A stretch of 64,000 nucleotides of DNA from contig CM051459.1 in assembly GCA_028095005.1 (NCBI GenBank), forward strand, positions 134,131,657 to 134,195,656, written 5' to 3'. This stretch comes from Rhynchospora pubera (taxonomy: Eukaryota; Streptophyta; Magnoliopsida; Poales; Cyperaceae). The stretch's first letter is position 1. Each line of letters begins with the position of its first letter. Below the pieces are notes generated by a model. It had not been told where the DNA came from. It searched no databases and saw nothing but the letters and a program-made list of their open reading frames with translations. The translations under genes and the position numbers were made by a program. Positions 12,190-22,199 of this stretch are shown one piece after another.

Positions 12190-12440
12190 TATATATTTAG
12201 AAACTTTTAATTCTGTATTTAAATATAGAGCAAGATTCCGGTGCCATATTTTTTTGGTACCACAAATGCCATATTTTATTTTTTTATTTTAAAATTTAAA
12301 ATTTAAAATATAATCGTCCGATCCAAATTGCTGATTTTGTTCATTTTAACGACGGATGCGTTGTCATAAAATTTTATAATTTTTGAAGTTTATTTAATGC
12401 TTATCAAAACTACAAAATTAAGTCCGAGTTCTTACGCTTT
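12190..12440. repeat. MITE-like repeat arm
   Basis: After the Helitron end comes a sequence containing GAGCAAGATTCCGGTGCCAT and CGACGGATGCGTTGTCATAA. Related copies occur at 17029-17095, at 20835-21195 (as both arms of an inverted repeat) and in reverse at about 32740-32800. It is therefore an interspersed repeat family, and here only one arm is clear. Confidence 0.55.
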
Positions 12441-12484
12441 CAGTTCCAGCTCTTTTGGTTTTCTTTTCTTTCTTCTCTCACTCC

Positions 12485-12552
12485 TTGGTTTGTTTCATCA
12501 AATAAGAGGCAGCCAAACCATTGAGATGAATAAGACTCGCCGTCTGGAAAAG
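12485..12552 (+). pseudogene. Truncated duplicate of the PPR gene's start region
   Basis: Positions 12502-12552 match 15079-15129, the 5' leader and first nine codons of the PPR gene, with one visible substitution (GAGATGAAT versus GATATGAAT). A weaker match extends left to 12485. It stops abruptly after codon 9 at a junction with a MITE fragment. It is a remnant of a duplicated PPR copy or a template-switch product, with no coding capacity. Confidence 0.8.
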
Positions 12553-12616
12553 AATAAGCACGCAAACTGAAATTCCTTATTCCTATTCTCTATTCCCGGC
12601 CTTTCCAAACACACCC
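12553..12616. mobile_element. Partial GGGTGTGTTTGG-type MITE (right arm only)
   Basis: This segment matches the right arm of the MITE at 24396-24616: AATAAGCACGCAAACTGAAA and CCAAACACACCC at the outer end. The left arm is missing. The truncation point is exactly the break in the PPR remnant. Confidence 0.65.
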
Positions 12617-12726
12617 TATATGTTTTACGTGTTTATTTTGTGTTTTGCTATGGACAAAAAGTCAAAAATGACAGTTACCGTTTCTGGACTTAATTTGCTT
12701 TAGGTCAACTTGGGCCTAGAATTAAT

Positions 12727-13018
12727 GGGCGGAGCTAGGGCTGTCAATATACCGCCGTTTCGCACGTTTCCGTTTCGTTCCGTCCGAAATGGAACAAAAG
12801 TGGAAGGAAAAGTAGTTCCATTTTCAAAAATAGAACGGAAACGGAACGCTGAAATGAAAAATTTCAATGTAAAATGAATGTGGAAGTGAAATTTCCGTTC
12901 CGTTTAACGAAATGGAACGAAAATGGAATAATTTTCTGTTTCGTATTTTAAAATGGAATGGAAACGAAATGAAGCATTTCCGTTCCATCTTGAACGTTTG
13001 ACAGCCCTGGGCGGAGCT
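12727..13018. mobile_element. MITE with AGGGCTGTCAA termini and 10-bp target duplication
   Basis: The element itself is 12737-13008, with termini AGGGCTGTCAA and TTGACAGCCCT. It is flanked on both sides by GGGCGGAGCT (12727-12736 and 13009-13018). The interior is full of GGAACGGAAA/TTTCCGTTCC words in both orientations, so the strand folds back extensively. A 9-10-bp duplication suggests Mutator-type mobilisation. It has no coding capacity. Confidence 0.85.
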
Positions 13019-14990
13019 TAATGGACATCATATGCATTTTTTTTTTTTTTGAAAAAAAAACCCGTAGGCCATATTATATATATATAAAGTTGATTGATCG
13101 GTGACGTGGGATGACGAACGCGAAGAAACAGTGCACATATGGCCTGAAATTTGTCTGATTTTCATCGCAGGGATGGAGATGTGCCACATTTTAGAGTTTG
13201 TTTTTCGTATAATCATTGGTGTAATGGATGACATTTCCATTAATATGAATCCGTTTTTAAAAGCAATACCAAATACTTTTTTGCTATGGTCATACAGCGC
13301 GATAATTTACGAGTTTGGGCCCCACCACTGCTGCTATAGTAAGTTTTTTACTGTGAGCCTGGTGCACGAAATTTATTCGGGTCCCTGTCCGTCGTTTACC
13401 AATTTCTCTCGGTTCAAATGTGTTTTGAAATTTTAATGGGTGGTTTGTTTGTTTGTTTTTTTTTTATGAAAAATGGGTGGTTTGTGGGTGTCAATGCGAG
13501 CCGCTCCTATGTAAATAAATTGGACCTATATTTTATTCCTTCTCTCTCTTCCCCATCGTGAAGGGACAAAAAAAAAAGTAGAGGTCGACTTTCTTCCTTA
13601 ATTTTACGGCTGCACACCACTCAGCTCTCCCCAGCGACCGCATCACTTGGCTCTCCTTTCAATGACAAACCCATAGAGATCCCTCTTGCATATGTTTTGC
13701 TCATCGTCGATCGGCATCCCGCTCTCATCATTTATTTTCTGAGGATTTCCATAACAGAAACTATGATACGATCTCATGGTTCAGAAAATCGGCCCATACC
13801 AATTCGAATCGGCCGACTGGGAACAGAATAGGCGGACAACGAGCCCATTTTCCCCGGTTTGGAACGGAAATGAAGTTTGAACCACCATTAATGGTGTATA
13901 TCAACTGTGAGAGGTGGAGAAGCGTGGGGAAAGGGCGTATGAGGTGGCTAGGGGTGGGGAAACCACGAGGGGAGGCCGGGGGACGCACCACGGGCTGCCA
14001 TGGATGTGGGGCATTCAGCCCCTTTTTGTTCTGACGGTGACGGGGTATAGTTGTATAGAGATGGAGAAGAATGGTCCGAATGGACATGTCCAGAGTCCAG
14101 TTCCAAATTTTAATCAACTTTGAACGGCTCAGATTTTCTTTTTTGAAGGCCGAACGGTTCAGATTTTCACAAGTGCTTATAATTTTTAAAACAAAACGAA
14201 AAACGATGTTTGACCTAAAAAACAATCATAATATATGGACAAAATTCTAACTCATATATTAAGATTGTTGAACAACCACACTGTTATGATAAATTTTTGT
14301 TTTCCATGTAACATGTTTTTTTATATATAAGTTATGAAATCTCAATTTAATAGTTTTAAATTATATTTTTCTGAAAAATTTAAAGCCACAGCAGCAGGCT
14401 TTGATAATTGTATTAGTTCCATAGTTTAGTTGATTTATGGATTTAATAATTGATTTTTTTTAACTTATTTTTGAAGAAAAAGAAAGCTATTCTCCTTAAT
14501 GAATCAATAGCAGATCATGGTAAAAAATAAGAATCTATTGCAGTCAACAAAAATAGAAAAATATTATTTTTTATACTTCACTGTTCATTTATTTTATTTT
14601 TCATCTATTTATTACGATGATTAACTTCGTTAATTATGTATTTAAATTCTTTGTGTACCAGGTTAAATTCGTATTGCGTAGAAATGTCGTACATATATGC
14701 CTCACTTGTATGTATTGATGTCCTTGTACCAGTGATTACTTAGTACTATTAGAACCAATGACCAATAAATGATATTGCAACTGCGATTCAAGCAATAACC
14801 TCATTTTTTATCGCTACTTGATCAGTTACTCAAATAGAACAGTGTGATGTGCCTCCAAGATTTTTGTTGCACCTCAATATACCACTATAGGAAAAGGGAA
14901 AAAAAATTCAACAAAAACAGAAACAGAAGCTCTAACCAACAGAAAAAATTAGCAACTCTCCTACAGAAGCTAATGTTGCGCTGGAGGCGC
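13019..14990. other. Intergenic DNA upstream of the PPR gene
   Basis: No protein family is recognised. One 154-codon minus frame (14225-13761) has low-complexity proline-rich text and no motif. The last few hundred bases up to 15102 presumably contain the PPR promoter, but I see no decisive TATA element. Confidence 0.4.
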
Positions 14991-15074
14991 AACTGAGAGA
15001 TCTAGTGCATATTCAATTCCCACCACAATCCCATCTCTCTTTCACTTTACATTACCAATTTACCACTTGGTTTC

Positions 15075-15101
15075 ATGAATAAGAGGCAGCCAAACCATTG
15101 A
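15075..15101 (+). CDS. Eight-codon upstream ORF of the PPR gene
   Basis: ATGAATAAGAGG.. encodes MNKRQPNH and stops with TGA at 15099-15101. This is one base before the main ATG at 15103, which starts with the same MNK codons. Such a tightly spaced uORF could reduce initiation at the main start or allow reinitiation. Whether the mRNA includes it depends on the unknown transcription start. Confidence 0.45.
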   Translation: MNKRQPNH

Positions 15102-15102
15102 T

Positions 15103-16962
15103 ATGAATAAGACTCGCCGTCTGGAAAAGCTAGTGAAGGAGAGATGCCTTGCTGGGAACCTTCAGCTCGAGGAGGCCGTCTCTCTCTTTCATCGCCTCCT
15201 CTCTCCCAACACTCATCGCCCACCGTCCATCCTCGCCATCAACAATCTTCTCAAATCCATTGCCAAAACCAAGCATCCCAGCCGCTTCCCAACCGTACTT
15301 ACTCTCTTTAATCGCTTGAAGGGAACCACAACCAGAACCAGAGACACAGGTGCCTCTCTTTCTCTCACCATCCATACCTTCGGCCTTGTCCTCGATTGCT
15401 GCTGTCTAATGGGTCGAGTGGATCTTGGTTTCTGTGTGCTTGGCCAATCACTGAGAGAAGGATGCGGTGTCAATGCCATCATGTTTGGTTCCCTTATTAG
15501 GGAGCTTTGTACGCAGAAGCAGATGCAGAATGCAGCTAAGGTGCTTGCTAAAATGCCACTATTGGGATGTGCTCCTGATTTGGTCATTTACAATACACTT
15601 ATGGATGGTTATTGCAGAAAGGGCAATATTCGGATGGGGCTTGAGCTGTTTCGTCTGATGTCAAAAGAAGGCAGTTGCTTTAAGCCTAATGTTGTAACTT
15701 ACAGCATCCTCATCCATGGTCTTTGTAAAAAGGGTAAGATTGCAGTGGCTATGAAGATGTACGAGGAAATGGCTGCTAAAGGAGTGATTCCTAATGTTAA
15801 CTGTTCTAGCATACTAATTGATGGTCTTTGTAAAAACGGGGATGTTGTTGCGGCACGAAAGGTGTTTGAACAAATGCCTTCTTTTGGGGTTGTCGCTAAT
15901 TTGTATACCTACAACAGTCTCATTAATGGTCTTTGCAAGAATGGGGATGTTATTGCAGCACAACCGGTGTTTGAAGAAATGTCTGTCCATGGAATTGTTG
16001 CTGATTTGTATACCTACAACAGTCTTATTGATGGACTCTGCAGTCATGGTGACACAAATAGTGCTTTCAGAATGTTTGATAAAATGGTTGCAGAGGGACT
16101 TGGTCCTAATGTGGTTACCTACAACATTCTCACTCATAGTCTGTGTTCCCAAGGTAATATGAATTGTGCTTTGAAGATGTTTGAAGAAATGATTGCAAAA
16201 CGATTAGTTCCAGATGTCTATACCTACAATGACCTCATTCTTGGTTTTTGTAATGTTGGTGACATTGACAAGGCATTTGTTGTATATGAAAAAGTGGTTA
16301 ATTCTGGACTTCATGCAAATGTCTACACATACACAACCTTATTAAAAGGCTGCTGCAAAGAGGGGGACTTCTTGCGTGCATCAGAGCTTCTTCAGGAGAT
16401 GATAAGAAGAGGGGTGGCACCAGACGTTCACACATACAATTGTCTAATTCATGGGCTTTCTGTGATAGGTGAGTGGAACTGTGCAATCAGGGTTTTCCGT
16501 GAGATGGTGAATCAGGGCATTTCACCTAATGTAGTGACTTTCAATGCATTAATGAAGTCCCTGTGCAAGCACCGACAGACCTGTGAAGCAGAGAAGCTGG
16601 TCGGTATAATGGAGGATATAGGGGTAGAACCTAATGTAATCACTTACACTATTGTGCTGCAAGGATATGTCCTAGAATCTCATCTTGATAAAGCAACAGA
16701 ATTGTTAGAAAGGATGGCTTCAAAAGGCATTGAGCCAGACCAACACAGTTATAGTATCTTAATTAACGGCTACTGTAAAAATGGCAGAATCAATGAGGCT
16801 CTGCGCATGGTCGATAAGATGATGCATCATGGCCTTCAGCCGAATGAAGTCATCTTTGATATACTTCTAAACGCATTGAGCAATTGTAAGAATCTGGATG
16901 AAGTGAAGCAGGTCATCTCTGAGATTGGAGATAGAAGAAATCATTTAGAAGGAAAAAAATAA
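15103..16962 (+). CDS. P-class pentatricopeptide-repeat protein, RFL-like
   Basis: An uninterrupted 619-codon gene without introns, as usual for plant PPR genes. Residues 1-85 are a basic leader plus a segment like that of Restorer-of-fertility-like (RFL) proteins (RCLAGNLQLEEAVSLFHRLL, then a KTKH motif). From about residue 88 come 14-15 PPR motifs, nearly all exactly 35 residues, with the V.TYN.LI.GLC signature. One motif (about 160-196) has two extra residues. The last motif at about 582-612 is incomplete, and no E, DYW or SMR domain follows. P-class proteins bind single-stranded organellar RNA to define ends, stabilise or cleave transcripts. RFL members often act on mitochondrial ORFs. 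I infer mitochondrial or plastid location from the family; the leader is not decisive. The ATG at 15103 begins the long frame and lies just after a short uORF. Middle motifs resemble one another strongly, suggesting internal duplication. Confidence 0.93.
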   Translation: MNKTRRLEKLVKERCLAGNLQLEEAVSLFHRLLSPNTHRPPSILAINNLLKSIAKTKHPSRFPTVLTLFNRLKGTTTRTRDTGASLSLTIHTFGLVLDCCCLMGRVDLGFCVLGQSLREGCGVNAIMFGSLIRELCTQKQMQNAAKVLAKMPLLGCAPDLVIYNTLMDGYCRKGNIRMGLELFRLMSKEGSCFKPNVVTYSILIHGLCKKGKIAVAMKMYEEMAAKGVIPNVNCSSILIDGLCKNGDVVAARKVFEQMPSFGVVANLYTYNSLINGLCKNGDVIAAQPVFEEMSVHGIVADLYTYNSLIDGLCSHGDTNSAFRMFDKMVAEGLGPNVVTYNILTHSLCSQGNMNCALKMFEEMIAKRLVPDVYTYNDLILGFCNVGDIDKAFVVYEKVVNSGLHANVYTYTTLLKGCCKEGDFLRASELLQEMIRRGVAPDVHTYNCLIHGLSVIGEWNCAIRVFREMVNQGISPNVVTFNALMKSLCKHRQTCEAEKLVGIMEDIGVEPNVITYTIVLQGYVLESHLDKATELLERMASKGIEPDQHSYSILINGYCKNGRINEALRMVDKMMHHGLQPNEVIFDILLNALSNCKNLDEVKQVISEIGDRRNHLEGKK

Positions 16963-17002
16963 AATTCAGAAGTTAAATTTGTATTTATGTTTTTAGAAAC
17001 CA

Positions 17003-17100
17003 TGCGTCCAGAAACCATATTCAAAGACATATATTTAGAAATTTTAATTCTCTATTTAAAAATAGAGCGAGGTTCCTGTGCCACACTTTATGTTGAAGTC
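17003..17100 (+). repeat. Repeat copy equivalent to the unoccupied Helitron 1 target site
   Basis: Positions 17003-17030 repeat the 28 bases just left of Helitron 1 (2777-2804). The bases that follow (TATATTTAGAAATTTTAATT onward) repeat the sequence just right of Helitron 1 (from 12190). Here the two halves are continuous. The downstream part shares the GTTCCTGTGCCACAC motif with the MITE family seen at 12190-12440. Confidence 0.8.
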
Positions 17101-17155
17101 AGCACCGAGGCCCAAGCCCAATTTCTAGATATTAAATTCACATGATACTAGAGAC

Positions 17156-17707
17156 CAAAGGTTTAAATAGCGGATAGCGGACTCGTAGCGGACATGCTAA
17201 TATCATAGCGGATAGCGGATAGCGGGTATTTAGCGGCCGCTATCGGACCATAGCGGATTTGCACGCACAAGTGCATTTTGAAGGTCTAGTTTAGTCTAAA
17301 ATAAAAAATTAAAATAATTTCATGTAACTAATTAATGCTAACTAAAATTATATTTATTTTCTATGCAGATTTGAGCATTAAATTTTAAGAATTTGAAAAT
17401 GTTCAAAACATAAAAATTGTGGCCACTTTTGTAAACTTTTTATAGAATTTTGAATCACGTCAATCGGAGTTCGTATGCGAAAGTTATACCCAAAATACTA
17501 TTGTTATATCAGCAAATTATAAACTGTACCGCTATTTCCTCTATTATACCGCTATATCACCCGCTATTTCCCGCTATTTCACCGCTATATCCCGCTATTT
17601 CCCGCTATAGGTCACGCTATCGGACGGGCCGCTAAATCTGTAGCGTTGTAGCGGTGTACCAAATAGCACCGCTATAGCGGCCGCTACGGCCGCTATTTAA
17701 ACCTTTG
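17156..17707. mobile_element. TAGCGG-rich foldback element with 18-bp perfect TIRs
   Basis: The termini CAAAGGTTTAAATAGCGG (17156-17173) and CCGCTATTTAAACCTTTG (17690-17707) are perfect inverted repeats. Subterminal zones consist of many TAGCGGA units on the left and their complements (CCGCTATTTC, CCGCTATATC) on the right. The centre is AT-rich and includes TCAATCGGAGTTCGTATG, related to a segment at about 33733. No transposase frame is present. I found no convincing target duplication. The CAAAG-type end suggests a hAT-related MITE, but that is tentative. Confidence 0.7.
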
Positions 17708-18512
17708 ATTCTACCAGTACCAGATGTCATACCTTTGTATCAACATATGCAATAAAATTCAAACATATTTTCTCAGAACAAATAGATTAATTATGTATAC
17801 AGATTAACATATGACATATTTAATTTTTCTCAAAACAAAGGATTGAATAAGAATAGCAACAGATATACCTCTGACTCTGAGCAAACAAAGTATAAATATA
17901 AATAATGATACCATAATTGGCAAAGTACTGCAAAAAAAAATGATCTCACAGGGGATTCTATATATACACGAAAGATTAACGGCCCAAAATAATAGGGAAT
18001 CAGTATTAATTAGCAAATTTAATGTGAGTTATAAAAATTTATTGCAGTAAGGCATTACTAAAGGATACTTCAGAAATTAGTAACCATGGATTTCTCTCAG
18101 ATACACACAAATTATGGAACCGTTATGCAATTACAAACCCTTGATTCCTCTACAATAAACATTTCAAAACTGAACACCATTTAATGAAAAAATTAAGATT
18201 TCATTTTAAAATTTTATGACATAATTTTCTGAAATACAAATAGAAAAGACCTGAAATAGGACAAATTTGATTCCTGCTGGTAACGCCTAAATTCAGGACA
18301 CTAAATATAAAACACAATATTAGCAGTATAGTATCATATAAATTCAATATAAACACAATATTCCTGCGGCAGTGATTTTGAAAGGGGTGGGACAGGAGAT
18401 GATGATTTCCTTGTCTCCGCTTCCTCTTCTCCTTTTTAGGACTACGCCATTTCCTTAGCGTCAGAGAGAGGAGAAAGAAAGAGGTGATGCAAAAAGCAAT
18501 CGAAACATTAAG
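17708..18512. other. AT-rich intergenic DNA
   Basis: No gene, tRNA-like box or paired terminal repeat was recognised. Confidence 0.45.
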
Positions 18513-18693
18513 GGTATGTTTGGAAGTCTATGAATAAAAACAAGCTATTTCTTGTTTGGCACCCTTTAGAATAAGAAGAATAAGAATAAAATGAATATCG
18601 TTCTTGTTCCAACAAAAACATGGAACTAAAATAAGAACAAGAACAAGCTTGTTCTAATTTTTGTTCTTATTCCACACCACTTCCAAACATACC
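18513..18693. mobile_element. Short MITE with GGTATGTTTGGAAGT termini
   Basis: GGTATGTTTGGAAGT at 18513-18527 is the exact inverted repeat of ACTTCCAAACATACC at 18679-18693. The 181-bp interior holds AAGAATAAGAATAAA/TTGTTCTTATTCC words that pair internally. The architecture resembles the GGGTGTGTTTGG MITE at 24396-24616. No coding capacity. Confidence 0.7.
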
Positions 18694-19180
18694 ATAAAGA
18701 AACATGCGGCGAAAATTTTAAAGCCCGCGCGCGACGGGTCCGGACATAGACCACAAATGAACCGCACCATAGTTGACAACATAGTATTTTTTTTCATTTG
18801 ACCGCAAAATTAGGCAGATAGAATCCCATGTCGTGCCACTGTTCACAAAAAATGATTTTTGGACACCCACGCATCTTTATTTATAGGGAAAATTAGATAC
18901 AAGCCACTCTGAAATTGTAAAATTAGAAAAATGTCACTTCAAAATTAAGTCTTTGAAAATTACCATTCCAAATTCAATTTATTCAGAAATTTGCCACATC
19001 TACTGTATAAAATAGTATTCTCCATGCTTAATATTTGATATTGACCAAATTACCCTTCAACAAAATTTTTCTAATTGATCTCTTCTCCTCCAATTTCCGA
19101 TTTCATTCCCAATTTCCATTGTTTCCTCTCACAGACAAAATCGCCACCCAGTGAACTTAGCACACAACGCTCTCTCTACC

Positions 19181-19833
19181 CAGGGGCGAAGGCACACTGT
19201 GATTGGTGGGTCCAAGGACCCACTTTGGAAAAGAAATTTACTTAGAGTAGGACTTGTATGTAAATAAAAAAAAATTATATGGACCTATCTAAAAAATTCA
19301 GAGGACCCATCTTAGAAAATTAAAAATTGATTTGTTTCCTCCTTCTCCGACTTGCATGTTTGCCTTCTCCCGTCTTCGTCGTGAAGGAACTAGCGAGTAG
19401 CGAACGGACATTTCACCGGTGGCAACGGCATCTGTCGAACGGGTATTCTCAGCAATGAATCTTATTAAGACAAAACTTAGAAATAGAATGGGAGATAGTT
19501 GGATGAATAATTGTCTTGTAACATATATAAAAAGAGATGTGTTGAATAAAATTTCTAATGAACCTATTATGTAAAATTATCAGAAAATAAAAACTCGTTA
19601 TAGATTTTTACTTTATTGATTGCCTTGAATTATTATTTTGGATATTTGATATGTTATTTTTTTATGTTGTTGTTATAGATTTATTCGATTTCTGATGAAA
19701 ATTTTTTTAGTTACATTATTTTAGAATTGTTTGTTTGAAAAATATTATTATACTATATCTATATTTGACGTTGTAATATATATATAATTTTTTAAAAAAA
19801 ATTATGTACCCTCCTTACATAAATACGCCCCTG
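19181..19833 (+). mobile_element. Internally deleted hAT transposon
   Basis: The termini are CAGGGGCG and CGCCCCTG. The perfect 8-bp duplication TCTCTACC lies at 19173-19180 and 19834-19841. CAGGG ends and 8-bp duplications are the hAT signature. Only the C-terminal part of the transposase remains (19419-19574), so the element is a deletion derivative. It inserted into one arm of the Mutator-like element at 18886-20815 and is therefore younger than that element. Confidence 0.88.
19419..19574 (+). pseudogene. hAT transposase C-terminal dimerisation domain fragment
   Basis: The frame reads VATASVERVFSAMNLIKTKL, then RNRMGDSWMNNCLVTYIKRD, then a stop at 19572-19574. A(T/S).ERVFSAM..IK..LRN.M...W.N..LV.YI is the hAT family dimerisation motif found at the C terminus of TTF-type zinc-finger hAT transposases in plants. 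The upstream DDE catalytic region is missing, replaced by AT-rich DNA, so no active enzyme can be made. The stop is at the position expected for the family's C terminus. Confidence 0.85.
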
Positions 19834-20834
19834 TCTCTACCCCTCTTACCTCGCGCCACCGTCCCCATCTCCGCTTCACAGCACCATCCTTGTCTCCACC
19901 TCGTGCCACCATGCTCACCTCTCAGACCTATACGATCCTGTTACGCCTCCATCCTTAATCTGCTCATTGGATTTCTCGTATTGTTTCATAGTCCAAATAT
20001 GCATACATTTCATGAAAACTATTGCTTAAATTGAGATTATACTGCCCAATTTTCAAAAAAATAATGTATTAAAAAGAAATAAATTTTACAATTCCATCAA
20101 AAAAGATTATTTGGTTGAGTCTTTATATAAGTTATTTGTTTGGTTGGGTCCTTATACAAATTATTGACAAGGAATTGTGCTGTCAAAATTCACTATTTTT
20201 GTTAAAATAAAAATCACAAGCATCGGTTCTGGTAAAAAGTAAAAATCCTTGATAAAACCAGATCTGGTATAATTTCTCAGTATTCAAAGACAAAAAGAGA
20301 ATTGTTGATGACAGCACAAAAGAGGAAGTGAACGAGCAAATACTAGATAAAAGAACCGATGTACCCAGAGAAAACGAGCTGGCTCCTTAGAGCCAGAGTG
20401 GCAAGAATCATAGTGGAGATAAAGAGGACTAGAGAGCGAGCAAGAGTCAGAATGAGAGAGAGAGAGAGCAGAGAATGAGAGAGAGTGATGGTGGCGAGAG
20501 GCGGAGATTGGGATGGTGGAGTGAGGTGAGAAGGCCAGAGAAAGCGGTGTGCTTGAGTTTACTGGCGAGAGCAAAAGATAGAGATTGGGAAGAAAATGAA
20601 ATTGTCAGAAAAAAGAGATCGATTAAAATGAGAATTTTGTTAGAGGGGCAATTCAGTCAATATAAGATATTAAGGATGGAGAAGACTATTTTATACGGTA
20701 GATGTGGGAAATTTACGAATAGATTGAATTTGGAGTGCCATATTTCAAAAAATCAATTTTGAGATGGTATTTCTCTAATTTCACAACTTTAGAGTGGCAT
20801 ATATCTAATTCCCCCTTATTTATAATCCTGAATA

Positions 20835-21195
20835 CTGATGCCACACTTTACTTTTTATTTTAAATTTAAAAAATTTAAAATATAATCGTCCGATCCAAAC
20901 CGTTGATCTTATTCATTTTAACGACGGATGTGTTGTTCTAAACTTTCATAATTTTCAAAATTTATTTGATACTTGATCAAGAGGTTGAAAAATAGACATA
21001 TTAAAATTAATCTATTTTAATTATTTTGATCCGTTCATTTTGGACCTTTTGATCAAGCATCAAATAAACTTCAAAAATTATAAAATTTTATGACAACACA
21101 TCCGTCGTTAAAAGAATAAGATCAACAGTTTGAATCGGACTATTATATTTTAAAATTTAAAATTTAAAATAAAAAAATAAAGTGTTGACTAACGA
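20835..21195. mobile_element. Foldback MITE with ~160-bp arms
   Basis: The left arm (about 20835-21000) and right arm (about 21045-21195, reversed) share TTTAAAATATAATCGTCCGA-like text, the ACGACGGATGTGTTGT block and the TTTATTTGATACTTGATCAA block. A related single arm is at 12230-12420. There is no open frame. Ends are approximate. Confidence 0.65.
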
Positions 21196-21703
21196 TACTA
21201 TATAAACACTCTTATATTACTACTCAACTATACTAATACAACGTATATATTACTACATACACATACACATATACTAGCTTTTACTAATTTTGGTGCGGAC
21301 ACCTAACCTAATGCCTTAACACCTGTATATAGCATGCAAATGTCGGTTACAAGGAAGTGTCTAGATTACTCAATAATATTGTACATCAAGCTAATAAAGT
21401 CGGTTATCTCCATATTTCTAGATTCTTCAATAAGTCTCTACCGTAGAATCAAAGATGGAACCAGCTCGGCAGCTGTGACTACTGGAGAGAATAAGGATTT
21501 GCTGAGAGCTTCTACACAAAAAAATTGGGCCAGTTCAGGCTTCTTTGCTACTGTGGTTGAGTTTGATTTTTAGGCATTCAAAGATGGAACCAGATCAGTA
21601 ATAATGCTTTTTTTTACTTTCTTACTAATTTTATAATTTATACTTGATTGATAAAATATGAATTAAAAGATAAAATATGCAAACTCATTTAATTCATAAG
21701 TTC
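21196..21703. other. Spacer, no gene recognised
   Basis: A 79-codon frame at 21334-21573 has no recognisable motif. The short phrase AAAGATGGAACCAG occurs twice (near 21450 and 21580). Nothing else is visible. Confidence 0.4.
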
Positions 21704-21920
21704 TAGTAGCTCAGGTGGTAAGAGTACTTGGCTCTCTTCTAAGAGGTCAAGGGTTCAAGCCCGCATGTTTGCGATAGGCTTGGCAAACCAGCGTAAAAAC
21801 TCAGCCATATATACAAGAAACAACCCTGCCATATATATATACAAGAAACGACCAGCGTCGGGGTGTCATTTCTAGCCTACCCCAACTTGTTTGGGATAAA
21901 AGGCTTAGACTTTTTTTTTA
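21704..21920 (+). repeat. Au-type plant SINE
   Basis: The A box TAGCTCAGGTGGTAAGA is at 21706-21722 and the B box GGTTCAAGCC at 21752-21761. The characteristic 3' segment CCCCAACTTGTTTGGGATAA, then AAGGCTT, is at 21880-21906, followed by a T run. This 3' module defines Au SINEs, which are transcribed by RNA polymerase III and mobilised by LINE enzymes. The 13-mer TACTTGATTGATA at 21641-21653 and 21923-21935 may be the target duplication, although it would leave about 50 extra bases 5' of the A box. Confidence 0.85.
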
Positions 21921-22199
21921 TATACTTGATTGATAGATAGTCTTTGAGTCAAATGTAAATTAACTGTTTTTGCTAATAAAAAGGAGCCACTTCAGGCTTT
22001 TTCTCAAAACAAAAAAAAAATGATTCACTGAAAAGTAAAAATGAAAATTAATTAATTTTTGGGGCTAAGTAGACTACTAATTGTTATTCTTTTTATTTTC
22101 CTAATGAGATAAAACCTGCTTTTTTTGCTCCTGTATTTTTTTTAAAATTTGAGAGTTGAGATGGATGCAGATAATGATTTGGTGTGTGTGAAACCAGTG

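Larger units (their letters stand above)
18886..20815. mobile_element. Mutator-like element with long TIRs, interrupted by a hAT remnant
   Basis: Arms starting GGGAAAATTAGATACAAGCC on the left and, reversed, GGGGGAATTAGATATATGCC on the right pair over several hundred bases. The left arm is split by the hAT element at 19181-19833. Both sides are flanked by TTATTTATA (18877-18885 and 20816-20824), a perfect 9-bp target duplication typical of Mutator transposons. No MuDR-type transposase is seen between the arms. The GC-rich inner arm (CCGTCCCCATCTCCGC and complement) may be captured host sequence. Confidence 0.8.

Noticed and set aside
15130..15587. Minus-strand frames opposite the PPR gene
   Set aside because: Antisense shadows of a clearly coding strand with PPR motifs.
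21641..21935. 13-bp repeats as certain target duplication of the Au SINE
   Set aside because: The distance leaves about 50 bp of non-SINE sequence before the A box, so I list it only as a possibility.
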